From the NCBI GenBank assembly GCA_024734555.1, contig JANPWX010000215.1, positions 5,170,817 through 5,234,816 of the forward strand: 64,000 bases of DNA, written 5' to 3'. The number at the start of each line of letters is the position of its first letter. Position 1 is the first letter of the stretch. Below the pieces are notes generated by a model. The model had not been told where the DNA came from, searched no databases, and was given only the letters and a program-made list of their open reading frames with translations. Of this stretch, positions 1 to 13,300 are shown piece after piece. Origin of the DNA: Trochalopteron elliotii (Eukaryota > Chordata > Aves > Passeriformes > Leiothrichidae). The position numbers and the translations under genes were made by a program.

Positions 1-634
1 AGGCTTTATGTTTGTACACTTTCTTTTGATACTTGCAAACTTGCCTTTTAAGGTAACCTTTTCTTAACACCTATACTCATCTGAGAGATGCTTAGACCCA
101 TGATTTTTGAACAAGCTTATTTACCATAATATTTAGCCAATCCCTTTACCTATTACCACTGCACTATGAATTTTACTCTGTTTGGAATATGGAAATGAGT
201 GTGCATAGTACATGTGTATAGACTTTTGCCTGTGTTTCAAGAAGTTGGATAATTTTACTTGACTATGCTATTAAATTTTAAGTGAATTCTGGAAAACACA
301 AAATAATACTTCTTCTCATAGCTTTTCTGTGTGTTAACTTTTCCTTATTTTGGTCCTTTTTATACTAATTCAGAGACTCTGTCTGAGTCATATTATAGAT
401 CAAATGTAGAAGAGTCCGTATAATTTAATTGAAACCACCTTTCTAAATAATATAAATAGAAGGATGAGCAGATATTTTAGACAACATTTCATATACTTTT
501 TGTCTGCTTAAGATCTTGCAGTTCCAGCTGTAATAGAATTCAGGAAAGTTACACGAAGGATGCCAAAATAATTATTCATTTAAGAAGGAACCCACAAATA
601 ATAGCCTTAGGCCCCAAAAATGTCTTTAAAAGCC

Positions 635-649
635 AAAAAAAAAAAAAAA
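635..649. repeat. poly-A run (A15)
   Basis: A homopolymer of 15 adenines in intron sequence. I see no LINE or processed-gene sequence directly upstream, so it is annotated only as low-complexity DNA. Confidence 0.9.
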
Positions 650-3600
650 GGCAAGGAAACAAGCAAGAAAGAAAACAAAGTGTTGGTGCTTCTAAAACTT
701 TTCATTCAGTGGCACTTAGATAGTCCTACATTTATAACATTTAAAATTTCTAACTTTATAAATGGTCTTTAAATGGGTGCATCCGTGAAAGACCTTGACC
801 CTTTAAACATTTTAGCATGTGATTCAGTTCAAAACCATGTGCAAATGCCAGCGACATGAACATGATTTGCAGTACTGAGGACTTTGTATTGATGTGGTAC
901 CTTTTGCCCCTTGAAGAAATAAAGAAAAATGTATTTTGTATCTCCAGAAAGCAAGTAAGATAACTATAAAATAAAAGTAAGGACAGGAATATTGGCTGTT
1001 CTTAAAAAAGAAATAGAGAAGAAATACAATTATGAAAGTGATATAAAAAGAAAACCTGGAAGAATAAAAGGAAATATATGAAAATAAAGGCTGTAAAGAT
1101 AAAACTTCTATAAAATATATGTCTTGGAAATTAATGCAGACAAAATTGGCAGAATTTAGGTATGCCTTGGAGCATAAATCCAGGATAAAGCTGATGGTCA
1201 GATGATAGTCATCAAAGAGTTTTGAGGGGATGTTCTCAAGTTTGGCCTGGATGAACTTGGGCTGACAGCAGAGCTGGCACAAAGGACTGTCGTGAAAGTA
1301 AACCAAAATTTTAGTAAGAGACACTTATAAACTCAGTGGGTGCAGAAAAAAGTATTATCTGCAAGTTGTACAGAAATTCTGTGTAGCTTTCTGTGAGAAG
1401 AGACATTATTTGATACTGTGTTACATTAAAACATATGTGCAAACAACACGTAAAAATAATAGATCCTGTGAGTTCCACATACCTATAGGGGCAATCCTTT
1501 AAATGCTTTCTGATCTGTTTTTCTCAGGGAACATTAAACAATTTATTTTACCTTATATAATTTATAAGGTAGGACAACATAGTGGTTGTTTGGTACAGTA
1601 TTTTATTTGCATGATGTGAAACTGGGAAACTGTAGGCAGACCTACATTCTTTCAAACAATGGACTGAGTCTCCATTTGGTGGCTAAATCCCCACTATAAT
1701 AGCACTAATGCATTTTATATATCTATATTCCTGCAAAATACAAGTCTGGTATAACTGAACAAATAATACTGCATTTATAGGATTTTTTTTCCCTACTTGT
1801 TGAAGTTACAGAGTTTAGAGTCTTCTGCATTTTCTCTCAAGGTTTTTCAAAAGACAACTGGGTAAGTTATTCAAGGCTTTTACCAGCTTTTAGTTTTAGC
1901 TGATTCATCTATCAAATGGGTAAAGAAATGACTCCTTTAGAGGAGTATGCAATCAGAAACAGCTATACTGATTTATACCAGCTGAAGATATGCACCGTTC
2001 CATTTTTCAGTGTTTCAAAGTACTTTAAGATCACTGGATGAAAACACTGGAGGATTTTAGGGAAAGAGCAAATAATTTATGTTACTAAGCCATTCCAATC
2101 TGCATGGATTATTTTTCTCAGTTACATAAATTATTGTCCTGGGCTGGTATTTCTGCTTGTTTCCTTTTTAAGTTAACAACACAGCAAAAGAATTGTAGCT
2201 ATTTGCATAAGTTTAGCTTTCTTTGGAGATTTCCAGCTCTGTGTTGTGGTGCTTTGAGAGTCATTTCTGCATTGGGTACTTCTCTACAATCTCTTCTGGG
2301 AGAACAAATGTTGTGTAGCATCCTAGCCATGTGCTTTGAATGTACAAAAATAGAATAGAAGAATAAAAGAGACAGAGTCCCTTGGTAGAATCTCTTTAAT
2401 GTCTTGCATCTGATGTTCAGATTGGTGGGGAGGGCAGGATCACATGCTTGATGTTTTCTCTAGAACTACACCCAACTGGAAGCCATCCCTTGGCTTCTCT
2501 GCAGACAGCAGCATACCCAAATGGAACATATTAATTCTTTGGGGAAATCTCCTTAGTCAGACAAAAAGAAATCTTTTCAGCTTCCCAGATACATTCTCTG
2601 TTCCCAGTACCATCAGACTGAAAGAAAAATCTGCATTACATTGATCTGGAAGACACAGTTTCGCTCTGTGAAACTGCAAAGGTTTAGATAAATAACTTCT
2701 GCGATGCAGCTGCTCAAGCTTTCAGGTTTTGACATGTTTATTAATGAAAATGAATGAGAAAAGAAAGAAACAGTCAGGCAGGCAAGATGCCCTTCTAACT
2801 GCTGTCATCATTAGGTGAATATGGTATACCAAATATTTATGATTCTATATGATTCAGATCACAGAAAATAAATATCACTTTTATGTGTTTTATTTTCTTT
2901 GGAAAAGGAAGTGGAAGAACGTGTGAGTCATAGAGGAAGAATAAAATCTATTTCTTTTCTGACAAAAACTGCTTGTTTTGTCAGGGAAGGATCCTAGCTT
3001 TAACTTCAGTTTGCTGATAAAGTCTGGAGCCTGACTGGCTTCAAAAAGAAGTGATGGCCTGCCAATCCCCAGTCTGTACCTGTCTGGTGACCCATGGCCA
3101 GAAGCCAAATCATATTTCTTACTCCTGCTGGGCATAAGATAATCAGTGTTCCGAGCAGGGTCTGAATGCAGGCTGCCAGTGCACTCTTGCAAGGATTTCT
3201 GGTGAGCAGAATTTTGACCCTTTGCACCATAACAAATCCTGCCAGCTGCAGCCTGACTTCTGAGCATAGGGCTGGTCTGAGGAATCTTGGAAGGTTAGCA
3301 TGAATGTGTATTAGTGTATGACCAATGTTATTTGCCTGCTTTAAACAGAAACCACACCAACATATTTTCTGTTATGATCAGACTCAGAGGGTTTTCTTCT
3401 TAGGAGGCTGAGAAGGGAAGTGACATAGTTACTGGAGCTCCTTAGGAGTTAGTCAGTGGTTGATTTCTCCTTTTTACTCCTTGCTGTGCCCTCCAGAGTG
3501 TAGAAGAGATAGAAGTGGTGCAAGATACAGGGTCTGATGATTCCCTCCTCCCAAGAGATAGTGAAGGATCAGGAACTGTCACTGCCTGTCCAACCATCGT

Positions 3601-3690
3601 GGTAGGAAAAGATTGTTTATAAGGGAGAGGTGATCTTCATGTTGCTTTCTATAGGCTTTCTTTACAACTACCAACCTCAAAACATTTGTT

Positions 3691-3780
3691 GCCCCTGCCC
3701 ATGGCAGGTGGTTAGGATTAGATGATCTTTAAAGGTCCCTTCCAACCCAAGCTATTCTATGGTTCTGTGATGCTGTGATT
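3691..3780 (+). mobile_element. CR1 LINE, 3'-terminal fragment
   Basis: The segment reads GCCCCTGCCCATGGCAGG, then GGTTAGGATTAGATGATC, then GGTCCCTTCCAACCCAA. This is the conserved 3' end of chicken-repeat-1 (CR1) non-LTR retrotransposons. It finishes in three diverged octamers, ATTCTATG (3754-3761), GTTCTGTG (3762-3769) and ATGCTGTG (3770-3777), followed by ATT. CR1 ends in such short tandem octamers instead of poly-A. The copy is 5'-truncated, as almost all CR1 copies are, and no reverse-transcriptase reading frame is present. The 5' edge is uncertain and could lie somewhat further upstream. Family membership rests on recalled consensus sequence, not on an alignment. Confidence 0.9.
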
Positions 3781-5889
3781 TTCCTAAAAACAGATATTCA
3801 TGTGAAGGTGCTAAGGCCTGAGAGATGACAAATGACAAAAGTTTTTATGTACGTCTTGGTGAAAGTAAGACTATATTTAAAAAGGTGTGCGTATGTTGTT
3901 CCTTAGAGAACTTCATAAGATAGGAAAATATGTGTCATTTTTGTGAAAGAATTTTCAGGTGCTTTTTGCCACAAAGCAGTTACTGCCAAGGCTAGACAAA
4001 AATTAGTGATGTCCTACCTATATAAACTCCAAACCAAAATGCTGTTTTCCAGATGTTAAATTAAATGCCTGTAGATTAATGTAGAAGATTGGATTAGAGA
4101 TTCAGGAACCAAAGGTCCATATGGTCTTTGCAATTGAAAGACTTGTGGCTGTCATCTTTTTGAAAGACCAAATAGTAGCTTTGACTGCAGTAACAAAGAC
4201 CAGGGAAACTGAGATGTTTAAGAGAGGAGTCAAGCTTGTTATTCCAGTAAAGAGATTTATTTTTTTTTTCATTTTCCATGATATCTTTCAAAAAGAAAAG
4301 TCCTTAGAGATTCTTCATTATTAAATGAAGAACAGTATAAGATGGATGAGATCTGAAATTCCACTTCATAAGATGGAGGATGAAAAAGAAATGAACAACA
4401 TAGGGCATACAGGTTAGCTTTTCTGGTACATTCTATGCAGAATAGTAGCAGCAAAATTCTGTCTTAGTTTGTGAGACAATATTACGGCAAAAGTAGGATT
4501 TTATTTTTCTGGTGAAATGTAACAGGCACTGTGTACATTTTTAAAAGAAAAAATTCTTTCTTTCAGAAATACTCTCTTAGCTGTGCTTTTGGTAATGTGA
4601 ATTCAGGTAATGCTGAAAGCAGTAACAGAACACTGAATTCTAAATGCCACATCCAGTTATTAGCACTATAGCCTTCTCCTTTCTTTAGCTGAGATTCCTA
4701 TATATCATTTCTGTAGAGATTTATGAATGTGCTACTATTTCCTGTTCAGCACTATTAAAGATGGTGTTAATAGCTATTCCTGGTTCTTTGTGTCAAAAGA
4801 CCAAATGCTTTCAGTATTTAATAATTTTCCTATTGCTACACAGTATGTCTGGCAGTTTTAATGTCGGACATATTTATTTGACAAAAATTTTGAATAAACT
4901 GTGTCTAAACAATTTTTGCTGTTTCCATGAAGGAGATTAAGGGTCAAATGCATTGTTTTGCCCCATTGTTATTAAAAAATGTGCTGACATCTTTACACTT
5001 TGGAGCAAGGTCTTGAAATATGGTAGAAGTGTGGCAGATTTTCCCAATGTTCCAAATTATAGGACTCTCAAAGATTCCTTTGTGTGTTAGGCTGGTGAGG
5101 CTTGTTACAGTTTGGCAACTTGAGCTTGCAGAGCTTCTCTGCACTGAACACACTCCTGAGCTTAGTCTGTGCTGTACTCTGTGGTGCTGCCACTTTGTTT
5201 GAAATGAAAAAATAAAAAGCAGAGCCTGACTTGAATTTGAGGAAATATGAATGGAGAGGAGGAGGGCAAAAGCTCAAGTGGCTGCAGATAGGGAGGGTTC
5301 TTCATAGGATCCCTCCTTCTTTCAGTGGATATGATGTATGGTGCTATGGGGACAGATGAAGATTGTGTATCAGCCACAGTCCTCATCACTAATCGGGATC
5401 CATGCCACATGTGTTGCAGACGTGAGGAAGTTTGGGAAGTATGTGTTGCTTCAGACAATGAATTTGTAATTAGAGTATCAGAAGGTATGTACATTAGATA
5501 AGACGTGGTTGCATAGGAGACCTTTATTCCTGATATCGTTCCCTAGCTTTGTGGAGATTAGCCTGCAAAAGCTGTCACTGTAATGTCCAATGTAAGTATT
5601 CATATGTGTACTTTGTGTGTTATAGAGTTCTACATGTGGAGCAATAGGAAAAAAACCTAGAGGAGAAGAAATTGACTGCCTGCCTCCAGGCCATGTCAGC
5701 TCAAACCTGCAGCAAGCTTGGTGGATATTTGTTTTAGCTATTATAAAAATGTCCAAGAGCGAGAGTCTCCAATTCTCTTAAATATTTTATTTATGTTATT
5801 ATTTATTCTTACTATTTAAAAGCTTGTTCCAGTGTCTGAAATACAGGTTTCCTGCATCTGTCTTCAGGATACAGAACAGGTTATTTCTT

Positions 5890-6105
5890 TCCTCTTGAAA
5901 TGACTTAGATATTTGTACACTTTTATAATGTTTGCTCCATGTTGTGCAAATCAAATAGTAATAATTATATTATTTATCCACTTAAGTTTTTTAGAAGTTT
6001 TTTCTTTGCTTTTGATCTCTCCAGTTGGTCTAGGTCCTTCTTGAAGTGCGATGCTCAGTACTGGATTCCATATTTTGCCAGAGGCCTACTAATGACATGT
6101 AAAAA
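5890..6105 (-). mobile_element. Old CR1 LINE fragment, antisense
   Basis: Read on the + strand, the segment contains CTCTCCAGTTGGTCTAGGTC, CTTCTTGAAGTG, CAGTACTGGATTCCAT and CCAGAGGCCTACTAATG, in that order. This is the order seen in the reverse complement of the CR1 3' region, where the recalled consensus runs roughly 'CTCTCCAGTT...CTTCCTGAAGTG...CAGTACTCCAG...GAGGCCT'. An earlier stretch around 5900-5935, with TTAGATATTTGTACAC, also fits this consensus. The copy is highly diverged with many indels, which implies an old insertion. No reading frame survives. The boundaries are approximate. Confidence 0.7.
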
Positions 6106-6789
6106 AAGGAATATTTCACAACTTATATCACTTTGCCTGCAGATATTTGTGGTGCAATTTCAGCAAAATCATCAAAAAAATTTTAAGCGGCCTCTATCCT
6201 TTTTTTTTATATGTAAAACTATATTCATTGAAATGCTGTATGCCCTGACAAAGACTTTTTGCTTCATCTGAGTTCTCCTTTTTATGATTAACAAGTAAAA
6301 GGAACATTTTCCTAATATTAAAATTACCTTTGAGGAAAACAAAACAAAATAAAGTTTATAATGCATAGAACAAAAACTAAACAAAAGAAAAACCTAGATA
6401 ACTGTTATTATCATTAATGTGTCTTTTTTTTTCCCCACAGAAAACCTAAAACTTTCAACAAAAACATGATTTCTTTGGATGAAGTTGTTTATCAAATAAA
6501 TTAGTAAACATTGAACTTAAATAGCATTACACATGCACAAAATTAATCTTCACATGTGTAGACCAATTTGGATTTTCTAGAGTTAATTTATCTGTGATAG
6601 AACATTCATATATGTATTTGCTTTTTAATGTTAGGTATGTCGCCCTGATTTAGCTCAACCATTACAGTCTCAGTGTTTGTTGAACCAGTGGAAAAGCCAT
6701 TTTACATCCTTACTCCTTCCCTTTGGAGTCAGCCTGAAAGAACACATCTGCAAGTACAGAGCACAGGGGCTTATCTTCTCCTTCAATAT

Positions 6790-7260
6790 ACCTTTCATGC
6801 TTTGAGATTGGAGAAGGGCAAAATCAAAGTGATAAAATATCCGCACATAAGTTTATCAAGGAAGGGGTTAAAAAAGTGGAATCTTTGTGACTGTAAAGGG
6901 CTGAATTATCTTCCTGACTCCAGCAGGGGTTGCTGTCACTGGTTTGTGGTTGTCACATTCCTGTTATGCTTGACCTTGGAAAGGCTTGACAACATAGTCT
7001 GGATTTGATTAAGGGAATTTCATGTTTTTCCTTTGCTAGAGTCACCCCCCACCTCGACAAACATTTAAAAATGTTAAGGAGTAAAAAAAAAAAGTTTGGA
7101 AAGCAAACATTTTCCCAAAAGAAATTTATAGTTCAAATTTACACCAAGTTCGCACTAACTGGAGCAGTCCGGGTTTCCAGTCAGGCTTTGAGAGGTCTCT
7201 GTAAACCATTAGTCACTTCCCTGGAAGAGGCAGCTTTTTATAGGCAGCAGGATAAAACAG
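6790..7260. promoter_or_regulatory. Candidate conserved non-coding block just 5' of an HDAC9 exon
   Basis: The block ends about 250 bases before the acceptor at 7514. By eye it is repeat-free and more complex than the flanking intron. It contains a TCF/LEF-like ATCAAAG, several GATA cores and the run TGCTGTCACTGGTTTGTGG. Its ORFs on the + strand (6673-7008 and 7005-7274) match no family I know. The call is inference only: intronic enhancers of the neighbouring TWIST1 gene are known within HDAC9 in other vertebrates, but I cannot test conservation here. Confidence 0.2.
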
Positions 7261-7514
7261 ACACAGATGTGTAAGTAATATTAGAGGCTTTCACATATAC
7301 CTGCCCTTTTTTTTCTCAGTTATAGAAAAGAAAAAAGAGTGATTACAGAAAGAAATTGATTGAAGACTTGGACTTGAACAGCTGTCATGGAGATTGGTTG
7401 AATTAAAATAAAATATCTTGTGTTGTGTTGTGTTTTTTTCTGATTGTGACTATTTATGTAATGAAGATGGAAGTTCTTTTAATTTTATCACATTGGGTTC
7501 TTTACATTCTACAG

Positions 7515-7633
7515 GACTGTGATTATGCCAGCTGCCAACGAGTTTGATCCAGAAATTGTCCTGGTGTCAGCAGGATTTGATGCTGTGGAAGGCCACGACC
7601 CTCCGCTGGGCGGGTACAAAGTCACAGCTAAAT
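7515..7633 (+). CDS. HDAC9: HDAC9 exon: deacetylase-domain segment with SAGFDA...EGH motif
   Basis: This 119-base internal exon of a class IIa histone deacetylase starts with one base (G) that finishes an upstream codon. It then encodes 39 residues, from [15 protein letters not shown] through [20 protein letters not shown] to KVTAK, and ends with the first base of a Cys codon. [12 protein letters not shown] is a signature of the Zn-dependent deacetylase fold close to the active-site pocket. The residues [16 protein letters not shown] and the downstream exons match HDAC9 better than HDAC4 or HDAC5, whose versions read roughly EFAP and GGYNLSARC (recalled). The flanks are ACAG before and GTAGGT after. 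Class IIa HDACs act in the nucleus as corepressors that bind MEF2 and recruit NCoR/SMRT-HDAC3. The N-terminal MEF2-binding half is outside this window. Paralogue assignment is about 90% sure. Confidence 0.96.
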
Positions 7634-9477
7634 GTAGGTATTGCCATTGGCATGTGTTCCTCAGTTGGTGTATTTTCTAGTTAGGAACATGATTATATAA
7701 GCCCAGTTCATATCTATGTTTCTGTTTTGTGAGATGATAGCTGTGTCAGTCACTGAGGGCAGGGATTGTCCAGTAGTTAATACCCAGAGATGTCTGGAGA
7801 GCTGCAGCGCTTGCCCAACTCATGGACAAGGTGGAAACAAACATGTTAGAGTTTCTGGCTCACTCCTTTCTGTTCTTCTTGGCATTTTTGTCTTGACTTT
7901 TTCAAGTATTACTTTTCTGGCATTCAAATAGCATTTTAGAGGTTTCATGCTTTTCAATAGGCCTCAATTTCCAAATGCTGGAGTAAGTTACTTTTCTTTA
8001 AATATATGTTGGAGATTTTAGACTTTGGATGCCTAAATCCAATCTCATATTGCTCTTTTGTTATTGTAATCTTTTCAGCTCCATGGCATTAATCCTGAAT
8101 TACATCAGTGTTTATGAAGGCCAAATTTTTCAAAAAGACTACTCTGTTGGGTCTCAATATTTGGATGTCCATTTCACTTTTTCAAAATATGTGCTTATGG
8201 CAGAGATTTAATGCTTTCTGAAAGACAGGTCTGTCTGACATATCTCATATGTAGCACTCCAAAATCACTAGCTCTTACCAGACATTGTGACCAAACTGAT
8301 TCTGAGCCTGGGATGTTAAACAAGGCTGGGTGATGCAGTAACTCTCTGTACAGTAATGTGCATTTTAACATTGCTGTACATCAATTGCTTGACATGGGGC
8401 AACACAAAATGGTTTCCTAATGCAATGCTGTGAATAATTTTCTTCAGTATATCTACTTTTATTCAGTATATTCAGTCTATAATATCACTTCAACAGTTAT
8501 TAAATATGAACCACTACTGCTAATGGCAAATGCCTTGGGAAAAGTCTGGAGAAGTCAATGAGACTTAATGGCATTTAAAACACTGCACAAATGAACTCCA
8601 GTTCAGAGGATTTTGTCCTTCTAACAAAGGACAAATGGATTGTGTCCTTCTGCCTTTTGTTACAGACCAATAGACCAAAGATGTTTTTTACCTCAGGAGG
8701 TTCAGGGCAGATATGCACATTTTTATTTTAATTTTCACTGCATACTGAACAGGCTTCCCTGAACACCAATGACAGTGATGGAGGAACAGAGTGACTGTCC
8801 ATAGTAGTGTGCTGTGGAAAGGGAGAATGCAGAGAGCAGTGCAAGGATCTGCCCAAAGACACTTACACAAGTGCTAATGCAGAAATGAGCTGGAAATGGA
8901 ATATCCCTCTGGCTGCAAGTAAGACATACTGAGTTTTAGCACTGATTTTCAGCTTAATGCAGGGGCTGCACTGGAAAGGAAAGAAACATAGCAGGCAGTG
9001 TGCATGTTGAATGTCATTTCCCTGTGTATTGTGATTTTTAGTGAAACATTTTGCAGGAAGAGGTGAGAGATTTACTTGCTGGTTTTTTGTGTGTGGTTCC
9101 TGGTCAGTGGCACCATTCCATGAGTTTGTGTGGGAGAGAGGTGAACTTTCAGCTGGTACTAAATGAGATATTTTGTTGAGAACCATTGTATAACTATCTG
9201 TATCTAGCTGTTGAGAAGGTATTCTATGTGCCTCTTGAGGGTGCAAGATGCTTTGGCATATGTAATATTCTGGCACAGCAACTTCAACAGCTTAGCTAGA
9301 AACTGCAGCAAAGAAAAACTGTCTGATGTTATTATTAGTAGTAATTTTCATTCATGAGTTAATTAACTTCATAAGTTTTTTTAAGAAATCTTAATACATT
9401 TTTTTAATATAAGAGACTGCACATCTACTTCTGCATATGTGTGTGTAAGCAAAAAAGGTGATTTTTTGCTTACAGGC

Positions 9478-9497
9478 AAAAAAAAAAAAAAAAAAAA
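9478..9497. repeat. poly-A run (A20)
   Basis: Twenty adenines follow TTACAGGC. No retrotransposon body was recognised upstream, so this is annotated as low-complexity sequence. Confidence 0.9.
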
Positions 9498-10340
9498 GCC
9501 AGTGTAGGTGGCTCTTGTTTAAATTAAGAGAAAAGCCGAGATAGACTCAGATAATGATCATGCACCTGAGGGATGAATAAAGCCATATTTACAGAGTCAA
9601 AGGAATTTATTATTTCCCCAAAACAAAATTCTCCACATTCCACTATACTATTTTAGAACATAACATACTATATGTGGTATGTAGGAAAATGAACACTGTA
9701 TTAAAAAAAAATAAGGTCCAAATAGAAACTTTCATACTAGAGACTAAAAATAGATATTTGTGTAAAGTTTTAATATACTTGGTTTGTAATTAGAAATTAT
9801 ATGCCAACAAATGAAGTTGAAGCTGTAAATAATCTTTCTTTATAAATCTTTGGCACTTTCTATGTGCTTAATACATTGAATTTTCCTGATTTCTGTGATT
9901 TAATACAAGCTTTACAAATTGACATTAAAAGACAGAAGATAGATCCTTGGCTACTAACCTTGCTCCTAAAGAGCATTTAGAAGCCACTAGATACTTGATA
10001 ATAAATTATTTATGTCTTTCCCTCAGAGCACAGTCTAAGAGAAAAAATTAAACTTTATTAACCAATCAACCAATCCCAAGTTATAAAGTAAAAATCACTG
10101 GATGAAGATAGCAGATTGAACTAATTACAGCCTTGGAGTAACCATATTGCAGACAATTACATTCAGCAAAAAATGATCTGATAAATATGCACAGTTTGAG
10201 AAATGTAAACTGTCATCTGCTTTAATCCAGAATTTTAATTTTTTTTCTGTGCTGTCGTGCAATCTTATTTACTGAGGAGTATTTCTGAGTATGCCATTTC
10301 TGATTAGTAAAGAAACATGTCAGCAAAAAAATAATCATAC

Positions 10341-10356
10341 ATATATATATATATAT
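10341..10356. repeat. (AT)n microsatellite
   Basis: An alternating AT run of about eight units, preceded by CATAC. It is a short simple repeat in the long intron and probably length-polymorphic. Confidence 0.85.
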
Positions 10357-13300
10357 TTGCAGCTGATTTTAGATCTGTGACTCTGTTGTGGATGTCAGGA
10401 TTTCTCACGGTGAGTTGACTCTCAACTCCTCTAGAAGGCTGTAGAGTGGAATCTGGTCAACTGAGATCAGTGATAACAGCAGAGCTTGGAGATATCTCAT
10501 TTCCTAATTTATCTCTATTTGTATCAAGAATTAAAATCATTAATAGTCCTTTTCCCATAAAAAAAAGAGATAATGTTTAAAAAAAAATTGGAAGGGAAAT
10601 TTAAGTCTTTCCTATCTCACTGCACTTTTCAAATCCCTTTCCCTATTTTTTCCAAGTGGCTTTGCAATTCGTCCTCATCTGTTGATTAGTTTTCACTAAA
10701 CTAGGCAGTATTTAGCTAAGTTTTGCCTGTCTGTGAAACAGATTTGTTTGGTGCAATGTAAAATTGAGAATGAGCATTAAGTAAAACATTTTTTTCAGCC
10801 CAAACTTTGAGGATTTCACAGGCACATTCTTCTTTATGTTAGCTCTTTGTGCCAATCCTCTCTCTTAATGAAGTGCTATGATTTCAAAAGGTGCTTTTAT
10901 AATACACCTACATACACATACACATCTTGAAATATATACTCAAGCCATGTGCATAAACTTTGCGATGGACTTTATATTCTTTTAAGAACAAAAAGGGCTT
11001 CAAAGATTTGGTATGACTGGTGGCATATGGCAGAACTTGTTGCTGCTGGGAAGTTCTCAGTCATTTGGTACAAGCTACATTCCTAATATCTTAGTAAGGA
11101 AAGGCAAGCTTTATTGACAACACTGATGAAAGGCCACCTAGCATAATTAGAAACAGATATACTTTAGAATTCACAATCACTTTGCCCTGAAGAAGGTCTT
11201 CCCCCCCTCATAAGGGTTTGTGTCAGGAAAGGACTTTGTTTTTCCAAATAAAAACTTCTTGTGTGCTAAAAATATTATCTTTACTCACTGACACTGCCTT
11301 GCCTGTGGCATTATGCTATGGGAACTGCACCAAGTTTAACATCAAAAAGCAAAGAGAAGAAAGTGAGGCAAATGTCACGTTAAACTTCTCTGGTAGTCCT
11401 CTTGGCCCAGGGTCTTGCATCAGTTAAAGGTGCCAACTCTTGCTCAGGAGCTTCTCTAATATCTGGTACATTCTGTCAGGAATATTCAGTCAACTTATCT
11501 CAGATTTTGCTTTCTGTGCCTCTTCTGTAATGACTCAAGATTAACTTCATTAGCTGAAATAGAGGAATACCTTTAGTAATGTTAAGTCCATCTTCAGTAC
11601 TAGCATGGCTCTGTGCCTGTTGCTTGGCTCAGTGGTTCCCCAAGATGTGAGGTGAAGGCAGGTACATCACCTGGAACTCTCATACACAACTCTTACACAG
11701 AGTACCTATTGAACTCTTTGGGATCTCTTTGTTTAGATCACAGAGTGTAAAAGCCCTTTGATTTTATTGTAAAATACAATCAGATAAGAGGAAAGCACGT
11801 CTCAATTCCTGACTAGTCAAATGGTTTCTTTTTATTATTTGATTTTTTTTCAATAACATAACAGAAAATATTAGCACAATGTAACATGTATTATCAAAAC
11901 ATATTTTTATCAAATTCACTTTTTGTACTGGAGTAATAAAAGTTGCATTTACGATAAAAAATAAGAAAAATAATGGTAGAAGAAATAATGGGAATAAAAG
12001 AATTTTATATTTAGGATAGTAAGGATATGCCTAAACAGTATGAATCTACTCTTTTCTGTTATCCTGATGATCCTTAGAGGATCTACTAAAGATAGCACTG
12101 AAACACTTTGTGCTTTATTTTACAGTTAACTTTTACATCATATTCTAAAATATATAGTATTATCACACAATTTGAATTTTGTGTAGTGAACAAGTCTGAA
12201 GAAGAACTGTCAAATATGGTAATAAATTTGCAAGTTGTTAGATATTGTAAGGGAACTGTTTTTAGATTTAGCTTTGCTGGCTGAAGAGCTCCATGTAACA
12301 TTATCCTGAGGTGAAATACTTTCTCTTTGTTTTATAGAATAGCCCTTAGAATAATGCTTGCACTAAAGGCACTGGGATCACTTTAGTATTCAAGTAAATA
12401 TTCTACATATTCATTAAATCGTGACCATTCCATAAAAAGAATAAAGTAAATAGAGAAGTGTCAAGCAAGAATGAAGACCTTTTTCAGGGTACTTAACTTC
12501 CTGAAGCACTGCATTTGTTAAGGGCTATGGTGATTTACTGGAGTTTTCCTGTTGTTTTACTCTCCTGTTCCAAAGATGCTATTTGACACCAGAGTGCAAA
12601 ATAAAATCATCAATTAGCAGTGGGAAAGGATACCACTGTGGGCATTTAAAGAGTAAATGATATTTTGTCTGTTGGACTATTTGTCTTCTGTTTTGCCAAA
12701 TTTGTAATGCAAAGTTGATCCAGTGCCTGGAATATAACTGATTCTATCTAAGCTGATTTGCAACTTTTAATGTTTTTATCTGAGAAAATTGCAATAACTC
12801 CCTTATCAAGAGCTGCATTATGCTGTAATACACTCCATTCAAGTGAGGCCACTGAAAAAAGTGCTGAAGTTATTAGCAGTTTCCCTTCTCCTGAGCCCAG
12901 GTTATTTCCAAAGGATAAATGGTAGAAATTAATGTATAAAAAAGACTTACACATAGGCAACTGCTCTTCCGTGAGGAATCTCCTCTCATGGCTGGAAATT
13001 TGAAGAATACAAATAAGAGCAACCAGGCTGAACTCGGGGGCCTGTTGCTTTCCTGTTGCTTTGCCCTTCACATTTTAGTTCCAATTCCCACTGTGAGTAA
13101 TGAGTTTTGATTAAAAGATCTCTGAAGGAAACATAAAATGCTATAAAAGCTAAAATAACTAGCATCTTGGCAAAAGCAAATTCAGAAGTAATGGGTGCAG
13201 TTGTAATAAAGAGATGACTGCTGAAACAAATGATCTAGCATGGTGCACCAGCTGTCACTGGAAGGCTTTAAAGGAGACTTATAAATAGATGGCATCCTTA

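Larger units (their letters stand above)
1..7514 (+). other. HDAC9: 3' part of an upstream HDAC9 intron (partial)
   Basis: This is non-coding sequence ahead of the first exon in the window. It ends in a good acceptor: a T-rich tract and then ACAG at 7511-7514. I searched it by eye for the preceding HDAC exon, which should carry the GFNVNIAW and GGLDPPMGD motifs with the last zinc-binding aspartate. I did not find it, so that exon lies left of position 1. The intron holds an A15 run (635-649), a sense CR1 3' end (about 3691-3780) and an antisense CR1 fragment (about 5890-6105). The ORFs within it, including a 166-codon minus-strand frame at 824-1324, resemble no family I know. Their composition fits chance ORFs in AT-rich DNA. 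Confidence 0.8.

Noticed and set aside
824..1324. 166-codon minus-strand ORF in the first intron
   Set aside because: Composition is rich in Phe, Tyr, Ser and Ile as expected from antisense AT-rich DNA. There are no recognisable domains or splice context.
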